A stretch of DNA of 64,000 bases from Agrobacterium leguminum (GTDB lineage: Bacteria > Pseudomonadota > Alphaproteobacteria > Rhizobiales > Rhizobiaceae), in NCBI RefSeq assembly GCF_015704895.1, contig NZ_JADQWB010000012.1, forward strand, positions 1-64,000, given 5' to 3'. Under the pieces are notes generated by a model. The model ran no database searches. It was not told the DNA's origin and worked only from the letters and a program-made list of their open reading frames with translations. Both the position numbers and the translations under genes were made by a program. Below are positions 53,638-63,220 of the stretch, in pieces (the first letter of the stretch is position 1; the number at the start of each line of letters is the position of its first letter).

Positions 53638-54378
53638 TCAGGCCGGCTCTTCCAGCCGGATGCTCAGGCTGCGCAACTCTTCCGTATGCGAATGTTTGGT
53701 CCGGCCGTCACGCAGATCGTCCGCACTCAGCTGCTCCACCATTTCCCCGTTCAGCATCACGCCAACCTGCGGGCACAGATGCGCGATAACAGCCAGATTG
53801 TGGCTGACGAGAATATAGGTGAGGTTGCGCGCCGCACGCAGGTCCTGCAACAGGTTCAGGATTTCCGCCTGCACCGACACATCGAGCGCCGAAGTCGGCT
53901 CATCCAGCAGCAGCACCTGTGGGTCGGCAATCAACGCACGGGCAATCGCCACGCGCTGGCGCTGGCCGCCGGAAAGCTGGTGCGGAAAACGGAAGCGCAC
54001 GGCCTGCGGCAGAGCCACATCCGAGAGCGCTTGCTGGATGCGCTTTTCGATATTGTCCATGCCGTGCACCAGCGGCAATTCGCTGAGAATGCGGTCAATG
54101 GTCTGGCGCGGATGCAGCGACCCGTAGGGATCCTGAAACACCATCTGCACCTGCCGGAAAAATTCCGGCGTGCGCTTCAGCGGTGCATCCTTGCCGGCAA
54201 AGGCGATGCGGCCTTCCCAGCTTTCGTTGAGGCCCGCCATGGCGCGCAGGATGGTGGACTTGCCTGAGCCGCTTTCGCCGACGATGCCGAAGCTGCCGCC
54301 CTTCTCAACCGAAAAGGACACGCCTTTCACGACTTCGCGGTCGCCGAACTTGATACGGAGATTGTCGACGTCGATCAT
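53638..54378 (-). CDS. Peptide ABC transporter ATP-binding protein (DppF type)
   Basis: This 246-residue ATPase has Walker A GESGSGKST, Q-loop MVFQDPYGSLHPRQT, signature LSGGQRQR, Walker B VLLLDEPTSALD and H-loop LVSHNL. The QDPYGSLHPR segment is characteristic of oligopeptide/nickel F-type ATPases, though the usual C-terminal peptide-loop extension is short. ATG 54378 overlaps the DppD-type stop by ATGA; a GTG 12 bp upstream is possible. Confidence 0.9.
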   Translation of the reverse strand: MIDVDNLRIKFGDREVVKGVSFSVEKGGSFGIVGESGSGKSTILRAMAGLNESWEGRIAFAGKDAPLKRTPEFFRQVQMVFQDPYGSLHPRQTIDRILSELPLVHGMDNIEKRIQQALSDVALPQAVRFRFPHQLSGGQRQRVAIARALIADPQVLLLDEPTSALDVSVQAEILNLLQDLRAARNLTYILVSHNLAVIAHLCPQVGVMLNGEMVEQLSADDLRDGRTKHSHTEELRSLSIRLEEPA

Positions 54379-55205
54379 TGGCTGGACCACGCTGCATCAC
54401 GGTTGAGAACGGGAAGACGCTCGCGCGGATGCGTCAGCGAGGGAATGCAGTTTAAAAGTCCCTGCGTGTAAGGATGCTGGGCCTTCAAAAGCTCGGAAGC
54501 CTTCAGTTCCTCCATCACCCGGCCCGAATACATCACGGCGACGCGGTCACAGAAATGCGAGACGAGCGGCAGGTCGTGGCTGATGAGAATGAGGCCCATG
54601 CCGCGTTCCGATACCAGCTCCTCGATCAGCCGCAGGATTTCCGCCTGCACCGTGGCGTCGAGCGCGCTGGTCGGTTCGTCGGCGATCAGAAGTTCCGGAT
54701 CGGGCGCGAGCATCATGGCGATCATCACGCGCTGGCCCATGCCGCCGGAAACCTCATGCGCATAGGACGAGGCAACCTGGCGCGGATTGCGGATCTTCAC
54801 CTGATCGAGCAGGCCGATTGCCGCTTCCATCGCGGCCCGCTTGCTGCCGCCCTTGTGGGTGCGCCAGGCTTCGGCCACCTGCGCGCCGATGGTCTTCACC
54901 GGGTTCAGCGAATACTTCGGGTCCTGCAGGATGAAACCCGCCCGCTTGCCGCGGATCTGGCGCATCTGCCTTTCGCTGGCGGACAGCACATCGATGCCGT
55001 CAAAGGCCAGCTTGTCGGCCCTGATATCGGCATTGGAGGGCAGAAGCTTCATCAGCGCGCGCGCCGTCAGGCTCTTGCCGGAGCCGGATTCGCCGACGAT
55101 GCCGAGCTTTTCTGTGCCGAGCTTCATCGACACACCACGCACCGCCTCGAAACGGCTGGTGCGGGTCTGGAAAGCGATCTTCAGATTTTCGATTTCGACC
55201 AGCAT
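54375..55205 (-). CDS. Peptide ABC transporter ATP-binding protein (DppD type)
   Basis: This 276-residue ATPase has Walker A GESGSGKSL, Q-loop FILQDPKYSLNPVKTIG, signature VSGGMGQRV, Walker B LLIADEPTSALD and H-loop ISHDL. The C-terminal TQGLLNCIPSLTHPRERLPVL stretch is the conserved peptide-transporter tail. It starts 3 bp after the stop of the second permease gene. Confidence 0.92.
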   Translation of the reverse strand: MLVEIENLKIAFQTRTSRFEAVRGVSMKLGTEKLGIVGESGSGKSLTARALMKLLPSNADIRADKLAFDGIDVLSASERQMRQIRGKRAGFILQDPKYSLNPVKTIGAQVAEAWRTHKGGSKRAAMEAAIGLLDQVKIRNPRQVASSYAHEVSGGMGQRVMIAMMLAPDPELLIADEPTSALDATVQAEILRLIEELVSERGMGLILISHDLPLVSHFCDRVAVMYSGRVMEELKASELLKAQHPYTQGLLNCIPSLTHPRERLPVLNRDAAWSSQ

Positions 55206-55208
55206 GGC

Positions 55209-56111
55209 TCAATGTCCCTTCGGGTCGAGAACGTCGCGCAGGCCATCGCCAAGGAAGTTAAAGGCGAGCGAAACGAGGAAGATGGCAATGCCGGGAATGG
55301 TGGCGACCCACCATTGTTCGAAGATGAAGCGCTTGGCGGTGGCGATCATCGCACCCCATTCCGGCGAAGGCGGCTGCGCACCCATGCCGAGGAAGCCAAG
55401 GCTTGCGGCGGTGATGATGATCGAGCTCATGTCGAGCGTGATGCGCACGATAAGGCTCGGCACGCAGAGCGGTGCGATATGCCGGGCGATGATGCGCCAG
55501 GCGGAAGCGCCGGTCAGGCGATAGGCCGCAACGAAATCACTGCCGCGCACCGTCATGGTTTCGGCGCGGGCCAGACGCGCATAGGGCGGCCATGCGGTGA
55601 GCGCGATGGCGAGAATGGCGCTTTCAACGCCGGGCTTCAGTGCCGCAACAAAGGCCAGCGCGAGGATGAGGCGGGGGAAAGCCAGGAACACATCCGTCAC
55701 CCGCATCAGCACCGTATCGACGATACCGCCGAAATAACCGGCGATGCAGCCGATGGCGAGGCCGATGGGTGCGACGAGAACGACAACGGCGATGACCATG
55801 CCGAGCGTGACACGGCCGCCATAGAGAATGCGCGAGAGAATATCGCGGCCGAGCTCATCCGTACCGAACCAGTGTTCGGCGCTCGGAAACGCCAGACGGT
55901 TGCCGAGGTTCTGCGTCGCCGGATCGTAAGGCGCGAGCAGCGGCGCCAGCAGCGACAGCGCGATGAAGAGAACGATGATCGTAAGCCCGATCACCGCCAG
56001 CGGATTGGACTTCAGGTTGAGCCAGATGCGATACCGGTTTCCCCAGGCAGCCTGTGTGCGGGAATGCGGCGTCTCATCCAGCGCCCAGTTTCTGAAATTA
56101 GCTAACATCAT
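55209..56111 (-). CDS. Peptide ABC transporter permease (DppC type)
   Basis: This 300-residue permease has six helices. The N-terminal NPLAVIGLTIIVLFIALSLLAPLLAPYDP, HWFGTDELGRDILSRILYGGRVTLG and the coupling loop SDFVAAYRLTGASAWRIIARHIAP are standard DppC features. ATG 56111 overlaps the stop of the first permease gene (ATGA); the ORF extension to 56261 is out of context. Confidence 0.92.
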   Translation of the reverse strand: MMLANFRNWALDETPHSRTQAAWGNRYRIWLNLKSNPLAVIGLTIIVLFIALSLLAPLLAPYDPATQNLGNRLAFPSAEHWFGTDELGRDILSRILYGGRVTLGMVIAVVVLVAPIGLAIGCIAGYFGGIVDTVLMRVTDVFLAFPRLILALAFVAALKPGVESAILAIALTAWPPYARLARAETMTVRGSDFVAAYRLTGASAWRIIARHIAPLCVPSLIVRITLDMSSIIITAASLGFLGMGAQPPSPEWGAMIATAKRFIFEQWWVATIPGIAIFLVSLAFNFLGDGLRDVLDPKGH

Positions 56112-57127
56112 CGAACGCGAGGATCCATAACTCTGTAAAGCACGTCTGCGAGCAGGTTGAGGGCGACATAGATGAAGCCGATCAACAGGGTTGCTCCGAC
56201 GACGGGGTTCATGTCCGCGTTCATGAGCGAGACGGTGAGATATTGGCCAAGGCCCGGCCAACTGAACACGGTTTCCGTCACCACGGCGCCTTCGAGAAGA
56301 CCGGCATAGGTGAGCGCGAGAACCGTGATGAGCTGCACGGCGACCGTCGGGAAGGCATGGCCCCAGATGACGGTCATGGCCGAAAGCCCCTTGGCGCGGG
56401 CGGTGATGACATATTCACCCTTCAGCGCATCGATCATGAAGGCGCGCGTCATGCGGGTGATATAGGCCATGCTGAAATAGGCAAGGATGCAGACGGGCTG
56501 CACCATATGGGCGATGGCGTCGTAAAAGGCGTCCCAGTCGCCGGCAAGCAGCGTATCGACCGTCATCAGGCCGGTGACCTGCGTGATCATGCCGTCATAG
56601 ATGATGTCCTGCCGGCCCGGCCCCGGTGCGACGCCAAGCGTGGCGTAAAAGACGAGCAGCGAAATCAGCGCCAGCATGAAGACCGGTACGGAGTGACCGG
56701 CAAGGCAGACGACGCGGATGACCTGATCGGTCAGCTTGCCCTGCTTGACGGCTGCCCAGACACCGAGCGGAATGCCGATCAGCGCTGCAAGGATGAGGGC
56801 TGCGGTGGCAAGTTCGAAGGTGGCGGGGAAAACGCGCTTGATATCGATCCAGACCGGATTGCGGGTCAGGATCGAATTGCCGAAATCGCCATGCAGGACC
56901 TGCGAGACATAATGGAAGAACTGCACGACCAGCGGCTGGTCGAGACCCATTTCGGCCCGCACGCGCACGATGACGTCTTCGGGCGCATTGTCGCCGACCG
57001 CCGCGATGACGGGATCGACAGGCATGACGCGCCCGATCATGAAGGTGATGACCATCAAACCGAACAGCGTCAGGATGACGCTGCCCAGTATCGACGATAT
57101 GCTTTTAACGCGCTTGTTCAATGTCAC
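56108..57127 (-). CDS. Peptide ABC transporter permease (DppB type)
   Basis: This 339-residue permease has the N-terminal LTLFGLMVITFMIGRVMPVDPV, then GDFGNSILTRNPVWIDIKRVFPATFELA, the coupling loop GEYVITARAKGLSAMTVIWGHAFPTV and VVTETVFSWPGLGQYLTVSLMNADMNPVVG. It starts at GTG 57127, overlapping the receptor stop (GTGA). Confidence 0.92.
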   Translation of the reverse strand: MTLNKRVKSISSILGSVILTLFGLMVITFMIGRVMPVDPVIAAVGDNAPEDVIVRVRAEMGLDQPLVVQFFHYVSQVLHGDFGNSILTRNPVWIDIKRVFPATFELATAALILAALIGIPLGVWAAVKQGKLTDQVIRVVCLAGHSVPVFMLALISLLVFYATLGVAPGPGRQDIIYDGMITQVTGLMTVDTLLAGDWDAFYDAIAHMVQPVCILAYFSMAYITRMTRAFMIDALKGEYVITARAKGLSAMTVIWGHAFPTVAVQLITVLALTYAGLLEGAVVTETVFSWPGLGQYLTVSLMNADMNPVVGATLLIGFIYVALNLLADVLYRVMDPRVR

Positions 57128-58719
57128 GCTTTCTTCGCATCGTGGTAGGAATTGCCCTCGGAGAGAACGCCGAGTTCGAAACCGGAAACACCCTTGCGGA
57201 AGGCGGCCGTCTTCGTGGTCTGGAACATGAACACGAAGGGGCTGTTTTCCATGTGCTCGCGCTGCAGGGCTTCATAAAGCTCCACGCGCTTTGCCGGGTC
57301 CTTCTCGTCACGGGCGGCCTCCGCCTTGGCGGCGAAGTCGTCGTTCTTGAAGCGCGAACGCCACAGGAAGGGCTTCGACTTGGCGTCGTCGCCATTGTCC
57401 TTGTTGATGTTGAAGACATCGGCGTTGGAATGCGGATCGAAATAATCCGTGCCCCATGCGGAAAGCGCCATCTGATGCTCGCGGGCGCGCATCTTGGTCA
57501 GAACCTGACGGTTTTCCGCTGACTGCAGGCGCAGCTTGATGCCGATATCGGCAAGGTTTGCCTGAATGGCCTGCGCCAGATCCGGGTAAGGCTGGGCGGA
57601 ATAGTGATCCATACTGATCTCGAAACCATCGGCAAGGCCGGCTTCCGCCATCAAAGCCTTGGCCTTTTCGACGTCGCGCTGGTACGGAATGTCGTTGACG
57701 GCGCCGGGGAAGCCCTTCGGCTCGAAGCTCTGGTGAATTTCGTGCGTCAGCGGCACGATGTTTTCCTGCATGCCCTTGTAGTCCAGCGCCCACTTGATGG
57801 CCTGCCAGACCTGCGGCTTGGCAAGGTTCTCATTGCCCTGGTTGAGCGAGATCAGCACCAGCGAGGCAATGGACTTGCGCTCCAGTTCGATATTCGCATC
57901 GTCCTTGACGGTGCGCAGCTGCTCCGAGGTCAGGTCGCGGGCAATATCGATATCGCCCTTCTGCAGCATCAGAAGCTGCGAGGACGGATCGGTGACATGG
58001 CGCAGGATGATGCGCTTGATATTGCCCTTGTAAGGACCGTTCGGGTTGACGGTGAGTGCGACGCTTTCGCTCGGCTTCCAGGCCTGCAGCACGAAGTCGC
58101 CGGAGCCAGCGCTGTTCTTCTGCAGCCAGCCATTGCCGAGGTCTTCGCCCGAAGCATTGGCGAGAACCGCCTTCTTTTCGACGATCGCGCCGATATTGGC
58201 GGAGAGGCAATAAAGCAGGAAGGAGATGGCTGTCGGCTTTGCCGTCGTCAGCTTCACCGTCTTGTCATCGGCGGCAACGATGGTCGTCTCGGCATTATCA
58301 GGCGTGAAGCCGAACTGGCTGATGATGAAGGCCGGGCTCTTGTTCATCTTGATGGCGCGCTGCAGCGAGAAGGCGACGTCTTCCGCCGTGACTTTCGCGC
58401 CGCTCGCGAAGGTCGCTTCGTCACCGATCGTGAAGGTGAAGACCTTGCTGTCCGCATCGGCTTCCCAGGATTTCGCGATGACCGGATCGACCTTGGTGGA
58501 ATCCTCGCGGTTGGCGCGCACCAGCTTCTGATACATGTTGGAGATGATTTCACCGCCGACGGCTTCGAAACCTTCATGCGGGTCAAGGCTCGTCATATTG
58601 TCCAGCTGCTGGGCGACAACCAGAATATCCTTCGGCGTCGCGGCAAAGGCCGGAATGCGCGCATAGGACAGGAACGGAACGGCAGCGCCGGCAATCAGCA
58701 GGTTGCGTCTTGAAATCAT
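57124..58719 (-). CDS. Peptide ABC transporter substrate-binding protein (DppA/DdpA type)
   Basis: This 531-residue periplasmic receptor of the family 5 solute-binding proteins has a signal with a twin-arginine-like MISRRNLLIAGAAVPFLSYARIPAFAA. Landmarks include DPHEGFEAVGGEIISNMYQKLVR, FTIGDEATFASGAKVTAEDVAFSLQRAI, ALDYKGM and WGTDYFDPHSNADVFNINK. The last is the peptide-pocket region. ATG 58719 has an AAAGGGGA site. It heads the minus-strand operon and diverges from the M19 dipeptidase gene. A dipeptide or D-Ala-D-Ala-type ligand is inferred from neighbours. Confidence 0.9.
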   Translation of the reverse strand: MISRRNLLIAGAAVPFLSYARIPAFAATPKDILVVAQQLDNMTSLDPHEGFEAVGGEIISNMYQKLVRANREDSTKVDPVIAKSWEADADSKVFTFTIGDEATFASGAKVTAEDVAFSLQRAIKMNKSPAFIISQFGFTPDNAETTIVAADDKTVKLTTAKPTAISFLLYCLSANIGAIVEKKAVLANASGEDLGNGWLQKNSAGSGDFVLQAWKPSESVALTVNPNGPYKGNIKRIILRHVTDPSSQLLMLQKGDIDIARDLTSEQLRTVKDDANIELERKSIASLVLISLNQGNENLAKPQVWQAIKWALDYKGMQENIVPLTHEIHQSFEPKGFPGAVNDIPYQRDVEKAKALMAEAGLADGFEISMDHYSAQPYPDLAQAIQANLADIGIKLRLQSAENRQVLTKMRAREHQMALSAWGTDYFDPHSNADVFNINKDNGDDAKSKPFLWRSRFKNDDFAAKAEAARDEKDPAKRVELYEALQREHMENSPFVFMFQTTKTAAFRKGVSGFELGVLSEGNSYHDAKKA

Positions 58720-58948
58720 CGAAAATCCCCTTTCGGACCTTATTTTTCGGAAAACGGTATGGGTTTGCCCCAATCCAGTCATTTTTTTTATGTTTTCCCG
58801 CGATTACCACGAGCAAACGAGGCCCGACCAATTCCAAATTTGGCAGAGCCTATGCACGGATTGCATTTGCTCCCGCCTTGACCTTTCCTCTACCAATTCA
58901 GAAAACTCGTCCGCACGCGCGTCCGCGCAATCCCATTTCCGAAGGTGA

Positions 58949-59995
58949 ATGACCATGACCGATCAAAAAACCGTACCCGTCTTCGACGGCCACAACGACG
59001 TGCTTCTGCGGTTATGGCGATCGGGCAATGCTTCCCCCGAAACGCTTCTCATCGAAGGGGATACCGTCGGCCACATCGACCTGCCGCGCGCCAAGAAAGG
59101 CGGGCTGGCCGGTGGCCTCTGCGCCGCCTATGTGCCTTCGCCCAGCATGGACAAGGACGCTAATGGCGACTACCCGACACCGACCGAAGCGGATGCGCTG
59201 AAGGCGACGCTTGCCATGGCCGGCCTTTTGTTCCGGGCAGAGAAACAATCCGCAGGCGCGCTGAAGGTCTGCCGCACGGCCGCCGATATCCGCGACGCCA
59301 TGGCGAAAGGCGCTTTCGCTTCCGTCTTCCATATCGAAGGTGCGGAGGCGATCAGCGCCGATCTGGATGCTCTCCACGTTCTCTACGAAGCGGGCCTGCG
59401 CACGCTCGGGCCGGTCTGGAGCCGCCCGAACATCTTCGCTTACGGCGTTCCCTTCCGTTTCCCCTCGACGCCGGATATCGGCCCCGGCCTCACGGATGCC
59501 GGCAAGCGGCTGATAAAGACCTGCAACGAGCTGAAGATCATGGTCGACCTGTCGCACATGAACGAACAGGGTTTCTGGGACATTGCCGGGATTTCCGACG
59601 CGCCGCTGGTGGCTTCGCACTCCAACGCCTATGCGCTCTGCAATCACAGCCGCAACCTGACGGACCGGCAGCTTGACGCCATCCGCGACACGGGCGGCCT
59701 CGCAGGCATCAATTTCGGCGTTCTGTTCCTGCGGCAGGACGGCGTGAAAAATCCGGATACCGATCTCAACGAACTCGTCCGCCACGTGGACTATATCGTC
59801 AACCGGATCGGCATCGATCACGTCGCGCTCGGTTCGGATTTCGACGGCACCACCATTCCCGCCGCCATGAAGGACGCAGCCGATCTGCAATTGCTGGTCG
59901 AAGCCCTGCGCAACGGTGGTTATGACGACGAGGCGCTTGCCAAAATCTGCCACGGCAACTGGATCCGTGTGCTGGAAAAAACCTGGGGCGCGTGA
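58949..59995 (+). CDS. Membrane (renal) dipeptidase, peptidase family M19
   Basis: This 348-residue zinc dipeptidase has the start VFDGHNDVLLRLW with the HxD metal site, E in FHIEGAEAI (bridging ligand), MVDLSHMNEQGFW and VASHSNAYALCNHSRNLTD with metal histidines, and HVALGSDFDGTTIPA. Members hydrolyse dipeptides with a C-terminal D-residue, which bacterial enzymes such as VanX-independent M19 proteins share. No signal peptide is visible, so it is cytoplasmic. ATG 58949 or 58955 (better spaced from GAAGG). It diverges from the peptide importer and completes the inferred D-peptide pathway. Confidence 0.9.
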   Translation: MTMTDQKTVPVFDGHNDVLLRLWRSGNASPETLLIEGDTVGHIDLPRAKKGGLAGGLCAAYVPSPSMDKDANGDYPTPTEADALKATLAMAGLLFRAEKQSAGALKVCRTAADIRDAMAKGAFASVFHIEGAEAISADLDALHVLYEAGLRTLGPVWSRPNIFAYGVPFRFPSTPDIGPGLTDAGKRLIKTCNELKIMVDLSHMNEQGFWDIAGISDAPLVASHSNAYALCNHSRNLTDRQLDAIRDTGGLAGINFGVLFLRQDGVKNPDTDLNELVRHVDYIVNRIGIDHVALGSDFDGTTIPAAMKDAADLQLLVEALRNGGYDDEALAKICHGNWIRVLEKTWGA

Positions 59996-60010
59996 GGCAT
60001 ATTGCAATTT

Positions 60011-60035
60011 ATCTCCGGCGCAAAGCGCCGGAGAT
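60011..60035. terminator. Hairpin between convergent genes
   Basis: ATCTCCGGCGC (60011-60021) and its exact complement (60025-60035) flank an AAA loop, 16 bp from each of the two convergent gene ends. It has no T-tract on either side, so termination would be weak or bidirectional. Confidence 0.5.
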
Positions 60036-60050
60036 GTGAGCGGCAGGCCC

Positions 60051-60344
60051 TTAAGCCTTTGCCGCTTTTTTCTTGCCGGTCGCCCGGAAAGCCAGAAGCC
60101 CGGCGACGACACCGATCATCGCCCATTTCATCGGCAGCACATCCGCCGTCTCGCTGCGGATCGGCAATACGGTCACGGTGCCCGGACGGGATTCATAACC
60201 CATCTGCCCTTTCGCCTTGGCTTCCGCGATCTGTTGCGGCGAAACGACCCATTCGGCGCCGCGCATCTTATCCACCGCCATGTATCCGCCGCCCGCCACG
60301 AGGGCAACGACGAGCGAAACTACTATTCTTGTGGGCGTGTTCAT
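60051..60344 (-). CDS. Small membrane protein of unknown function
   Basis: This 97-residue protein has two predicted membrane helices (RIVVSLVVALVAGGGYMAVD near the N-terminus and MKWAMIGVVAGLLAFRA near the C-terminus) and a basic end (TGKKKAAKA). The central part (AEWVVSPQQIAEAKAKGQMGYE) has no known motif. ATG 60344 lies 6 bases after GGAG. It is alone, converging on the dipeptidase gene and divergent from lpiA across 275 bp. No family recognised. Confidence 0.7.
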   Translation of the reverse strand: MNTPTRIVVSLVVALVAGGGYMAVDKMRGAEWVVSPQQIAEAKAKGQMGYESRPGTVTVLPIRSETADVLPMKWAMIGVVAGLLAFRATGKKKAAKA

Positions 60345-60619
60345 TGGCATCTCCTTCAATAGCAAGGAGCGTGTAGTCGCATCAAACGGCACCACCAAGC
60401 AACCGCAACGGTCAATTTGGCGTCATTCGGAACAATCCCGTCAATCATGCATTCCATAGTTGCATTTTCCGCCCCAAACCCGGTGAAATTCACGCATGAT
60501 CGGACATAAACTTCACATCGACACTTCATGCTTTTCTGCTAATCACATTTCCTCAACCGAAACGAATTAGCGACACAATCCTGTGGTTCGCCAACAGGAA
60601 CTGGCGCTGGGCAAAGTAA

Positions 60620-63220
60620 ATGGCAGACAAGAGCGAAATTACACAAACCGATGTTACGGAATCCGCGGTTGAAAGCTTTTTTGCCAGAAACCGCCCCTAT
60701 CTGACCGCGATCGCCATTACGCTGGTCTTCGTGATGATGACCTTCGCCATCTATCACCTGACCTCCGAAGTCCGCTATGACGACGTCATCGATGCGCTGA
60801 CGCAGACCTCGGCCTCGGCGGTGCTGCTCGCCATCGTCTTCACCGCGCTCAGCTTTCTGGCGCTGATATTCTACGACGCCAATGCCATCGAATATATCGG
60901 CCGCAAGCTGCCCTTTCCGCCCATGGCGGCAACTGCGTTTGCAGCCTATGCCATTGGCAATACTGCCGGTTTCGGCCCCTTGAGCGGTGGCGCCATCCGC
61001 TTTCGCGCCTATTCCCGGCTGGGTCTGTCACCCGGCGAAATCGCCCGCGTCATCGCCTTCGTCACGCTGTCCTTCGGGCTTGGGCTGCTTTCGGTCAGCG
61101 CCATCTCCACCTTCATCGTCGCACCGCGCATCGCCGCCATCATCGGCGTCGATGCTGCTGTTCTCAGGGGTGCAGCGCTTGCCATAATCGCGGTTCTCGT
61201 GGTGGCGGCCTATGTCGGGCGCAACGGGCACGCCATCCGGCTCGGCGCATGGCGGCTTCGTCTCCCGGACAGCCGGACATCATCGCGCCAGTTCCTCGTC
61301 TCCGCCTTCGATATCGCCGCCTCCGCCTCCGTGCTTTATGTCCTCCTGCCCGACACACATCTCGGCTGGCCGACATTTTTCGCCATCTACGCCACCGCCG
61401 TCGGCCTCGGCGTCCTCAGCCATGTGCCCGCCGGCCTTGGCGTCTTCGAAACCGTCATGGTTGCGGGGCTTGGCAACGCCATCAGCGTCGATCAGCTGCT
61501 CGGAAGCCTCGTTCTCTACCGCGTGATCTATCACGTCCTGCCGCTGGTGGTGGCCATTCTGGTCATGCTCGTCTCGGAGATGAAACAGTTCGCGGCAAAG
61601 CCTGTTGTCTCCGATATCAGCCAGCTTGCCGTGCGGCTCGCGCCGCCGCTGCTATCGACCTTCGCGATGATCCTCGGCACCATGCTGATCTTCTCGAGTG
61701 TGACGCCGACACCGGACAGCAATCTGGATTTCCTCTCCAATTTCGTACCGCTTCCCATCGTCGAGGCGGCGCATTTTCTGACGAGCATTCTCGGCCTCGT
61801 GCTCGTCGTTGCCTCGCGCGGCCTCGGGCAGCGGCTGGACGGCGCCTGGTGGATTGCGCTGGTCGCCGCCTCGCTGGCGCTGGTCCTCTCGCTCCTCAAG
61901 GCCATCGCCGTGTTCGAAGCCGCCATCCTCGGCGTCTTCATCGCAGCCCTCTCCGTCAATATGCGCAGCTTCAACCGCCATGCCTCGCTGGTGAAGCAGG
62001 CGCTTGGGCCAAGCTGGCTCGCCGCCATGGCCGTCATCATTGCGGGCGCGGCGACAATCCTGCTCTTCGTCTATCGCGATACGGATTACAGCCAGACATT
62101 ATGGTGGCAGTTCGAATTCTCCGAGGAAGCGCCGCGCGGATTGCGCGCCCTTCTCGGCCTCGTGCTCGCCTCCTCCACCATCGCCATCTTCAGCCTGATG
62201 CGGCCGGTGGCCTTCAGGCCGGACGCCATCAAGGCCGATGACGTCACGAGTGCGACCGGCATCGTCATGACACAGGATGCGGCCGACGCCAATCTGGTGC
62301 GCATGGGCGACAAACACGTGATGTTCTCCGAAAGCGGCAACGCCTTCATCATGTATGGGATTCAGGGCCGTTCATGGATCGCCTTCGCCGATCCGGTCGG
62401 CGACGAGGATGATTTTCCGGATCTGGTCTGGCAATTCGTGGAAGCCGCCCGTGGCGCCGGCGCGCGCGCCGCCTTCTATCAGATTTCGCCTTTCCTCCTC
62501 TCCCATTGCGCCGATGCGGGCCTGCGCGCCTTCAAGCTCGGCGAACTGGCATTGGTCGATCTCACCGCATTCGAACTGAAGGGCGGCAAGCTTGCCAATC
62601 TTCGCCAGTCGCTGAGCCGCGGCGCGCGCGACGGACTGACCTTCGAGGTGGTCGAGCAAGCGCAGGTGCCAGATATTCTGGATGAGCTGAAACAGGTCTC
62701 AGATGGCTGGCTCGCCCACCACAATACCCGGGAAAAGCGCTTCTCGCTTGGCGCTTTCGAGCCGGATTACATCCTGTCGCAACCCGTCGCCGTGCTGCGC
62801 AAGGATGGAAAGATCACCGCCTTCGCCAATCTGATGGTGACGGACACGAAAAAGGAAGCCACCGTCGACCTCATGCGTTTTTCGCCGGATGCGCCGCGCG
62901 GCTCGATGGATTTTCTCTTCGTCAGCATCATGCAATATCTGCGCGAGGCGGGCTATGAGAGCTTCAATCTCGGCATGGCCCCCATGTCCGGCATGTCGAA
63001 ACGCGACGCCGCCCCCGTTTGGGACCGCATCGGCAGCACGCTGTTCGAGCACGGCGAACGGTTCTACAACTTCAAGGGACTTCGCGCCTTCAAGGCGAAG
63101 TTCCACCCGAAATGGGAGCCGCGTTACCTTGCCGTGCAGAACGGCGCAGACGCCGCTCTGGCGCTGATGGATGCGACGGTTCTCATCAGCGGCGGCGTCA
63201 GAGGAGTGATCGGAAAATGA
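60620..63220 (+). CDS. lpiA: Bifunctional lysyl-phosphatidylglycerol synthetase/flippase LpiA (MprF-like)
   Basis: This 866-residue MprF-family protein has an N-terminal flippase part with about 12-14 membrane helices (residues about 25-520) and a C-terminal cytoplasmic synthetase part (about 545-860). The latter has GKHVMFSESGNAFIMYGIQGRSWIAFADPVG, LRQSLSRGARDGLTFEVV, SPDAPRGSMDFLF and GLRAFKAKFHPKWEPRYLAV. It transfers lysine from Lys-tRNA to phosphatidylglycerol and moves the product outward. It overlaps acvB by ATGA; in A. tumefaciens and Rhizobium the LpiA-AcvB/LpiB pair is known, with AcvB hydrolysing the LpiA product. Confidence 0.94.
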   Translation: MADKSEITQTDVTESAVESFFARNRPYLTAIAITLVFVMMTFAIYHLTSEVRYDDVIDALTQTSASAVLLAIVFTALSFLALIFYDANAIEYIGRKLPFPPMAATAFAAYAIGNTAGFGPLSGGAIRFRAYSRLGLSPGEIARVIAFVTLSFGLGLLSVSAISTFIVAPRIAAIIGVDAAVLRGAALAIIAVLVVAAYVGRNGHAIRLGAWRLRLPDSRTSSRQFLVSAFDIAASASVLYVLLPDTHLGWPTFFAIYATAVGLGVLSHVPAGLGVFETVMVAGLGNAISVDQLLGSLVLYRVIYHVLPLVVAILVMLVSEMKQFAAKPVVSDISQLAVRLAPPLLSTFAMILGTMLIFSSVTPTPDSNLDFLSNFVPLPIVEAAHFLTSILGLVLVVASRGLGQRLDGAWWIALVAASLALVLSLLKAIAVFEAAILGVFIAALSVNMRSFNRHASLVKQALGPSWLAAMAVIIAGAATILLFVYRDTDYSQTLWWQFEFSEEAPRGLRALLGLVLASSTIAIFSLMRPVAFRPDAIKADDVTSATGIVMTQDAADANLVRMGDKHVMFSESGNAFIMYGIQGRSWIAFADPVGDEDDFPDLVWQFVEAARGAGARAAFYQISPFLLSHCADAGLRAFKLGELALVDLTAFELKGGKLANLRQSLSRGARDGLTFEVVEQAQVPDILDELKQVSDGWLAHHNTREKRFSLGAFEPDYILSQPVAVLRKDGKITAFANLMVTDTKKEATVDLMRFSPDAPRGSMDFLFVSIMQYLREAGYESFNLGMAPMSGMSKRDAAPVWDRIGSTLFEHGERFYNFKGLRAFKAKFHPKWEPRYLAVQNGADAALALMDATVLISGGVRGVIGK

